From the NCBI GenBank assembly GCA_018679315.1, contig JAHHLF010000154.1:1-6954 (forward strand): 6,954 nucleotides of DNA, given 5' to 3'. The position numbers were made by a program, and so were the translations under genes. Source of the DNA: Bacteroidia bacterium (lineage in GTDB: Bacteria > Bacteroidota > Bacteroidia > Flavobacteriales > Flavobacteriaceae). Shown here piece by piece: positions 6,456 to 6,954 of this stretch; within the stretch, counting starts at the first letter, position 1; every line of letters begins with the position of its first letter. Below the pieces are notes generated by a model, which saw only the letters and a list, made by a program, of their open reading frames with translations, made no database searches and was not told the DNA's origin.

Positions 6456-6486
6456 TTTGTCCACACTCTTTTTTCAAATATCTTTG
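6456..6486 (+). promoter_or_regulatory. Bacteroidota-type promoter of the ECF sigma factor gene
   Basis: TTTG at 6456-6459 and TATCTTTG at 6479-6486 are separated by 19 bases and match the Bacteroidota housekeeping sigma consensus (TTG, 17-23 bases, TAnnTTTG) exactly. Transcription would start a few bases after 6486, leaving a leader of roughly 25 bases before the ATG at 6518. This suggests that the sigma gene has a basal promoter read by the primary sigma factor and does not depend only on itself. Confidence 0.75.
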
Positions 6487-6517
6487 GGGGAAATCCACCA
6501 TAAGAACCCAATTCCCT

Positions 6518-6954
6518 ATGGATAATGTATGCGAAGAGCAGGTATATAGCGAGCTCTTCAAAACTAATTCTAAAACGGTATTCAATTCCATTTATTATAA
6601 GTTTGGGAACGAGGAAAAGGCCTATGATGTTGTCCAGGAAGCTTTTATAAAACTTTGGGAAAACTGTCAGAAAGTAAGTCCGGAAAAAGCTGCAGGTTAT
6701 GTCTATACCGTAGCTAATAATCTATACCTTAATATTATTAAAGCCGAGAAAGTAAGGCTCAAATACACAGATAAGAAGCCCGGGCAGACCCATGAATCCC
6801 CGGAATTCTTGATGGAAGAGAAAGAGTATAAAGAAAAACTTGACCGGGCTCTGAACAGTTTACCCGAAAATCAGCGTATTACCTTCTTATTGAATAGGAT
6901 AGACGGGAAAAAATACGCAGAAATAGCCGAAATGGAAGGGGTAAGCGTAAAAGC
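6518..6954 (+). CDS. ECF-type RNA polymerase sigma factor, 3' end outside window
   Basis: From the ATG at 6518 (MDNVCEEQVYSELF) the frame stays open to the window edge, giving 145 complete residues. Region 2 is seen as VFNSIYYKFGNEEKAYDVVQ (21-40) running into EAFIKLWEN, which contacts core polymerase, and then GYVYTVANNLYLNIIKAEK (60-78), the 2.3/2.4 part that reads the -10 element. A charged linker (79-105) has no extra domain. Region 4 begins at LDRALNSLPENQRITFLL (108-125) and continues with DGKKYAEIAEMEGVSVKA, the start of the helix-turn-helix that reads the -35 element; it is cut off inside this helix. Perhaps 20-40 residues are missing. It is divergent from the large lipoprotein gene with a 126-base shared intergenic region. 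No anti-sigma factor gene is visible, though one could follow outside the window. Confidence 0.95.
   Translation, partial: MDNVCEEQVYSELFKTNSKTVFNSIYYKFGNEEKAYDVVQEAFIKLWENCQKVSPEKAAGYVYTVANNLYLNIIKAEKVRLKYTDKKPGQTHESPEFLMEEKEYKEKLDRALNSLPENQRITFLLNRIDGKKYAEIAEMEGVSVK

Overview
The window looks like a chromosomal segment of a marine-type Bacteroidota, most likely family Flavobacteriaceae. The signs are an SRP GTPase and FolD in one transcription unit, Bacteroidota-style lipoprotein signals (one followed by the acidic sequence CQEEFE, resembling the flavobacterial surface-export signal), an A-rich leader in place of a clear Shine-Dalgarno site, and a TTTG-N19-TATCTTTG promoter that matches the Bacteroidota housekeeping consensus. 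This is inference from protein style and promoter form; no rRNA or other taxonomic marker is present.

Layout from left to right. Positions 1-1730 (+) hold a probable three-gene unit: the C-terminal part of a protein of uncertain family that enters from outside the window, an alpha/beta hydrolase with an intact triad, and a VOC-superfamily protein with an intact His-His-Glu metal site. Gaps are 33 and 24 bases. Convergent with this, and only one base from the VOC stop, is a 63-residue two-helix membrane protein (1732-1923, -). Then comes a 43-residue lipoprotein (2070-2201, +) facing the ffh-folD unit (2228-4449, -), which encodes the SRP GTPase Ffh and the bifunctional folate enzyme FolD. A strong hairpin terminator (4524-4560) separates ffh from the next gene upstream.

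The right third is the most interesting part. A 594-residue acidic lipoprotein (4607-6391, -) is divergent from an ECF sigma factor (6518 to the window end, +). The lipoprotein appears to be built from five modules: two short modules, each with two FPIT-type half-repeats, followed by three lipocalin-like beta repeats of about 113 residues. The first four modules are each bracketed by a cysteine pair and the fifth has none. With a surface-export-like signal after the lipid cysteine, this suggests an uncharacterised outer-surface protein, possibly controlled by the divergent sigma factor. I see no mobile elements, CRISPR arrays, tRNAs or rRNAs.
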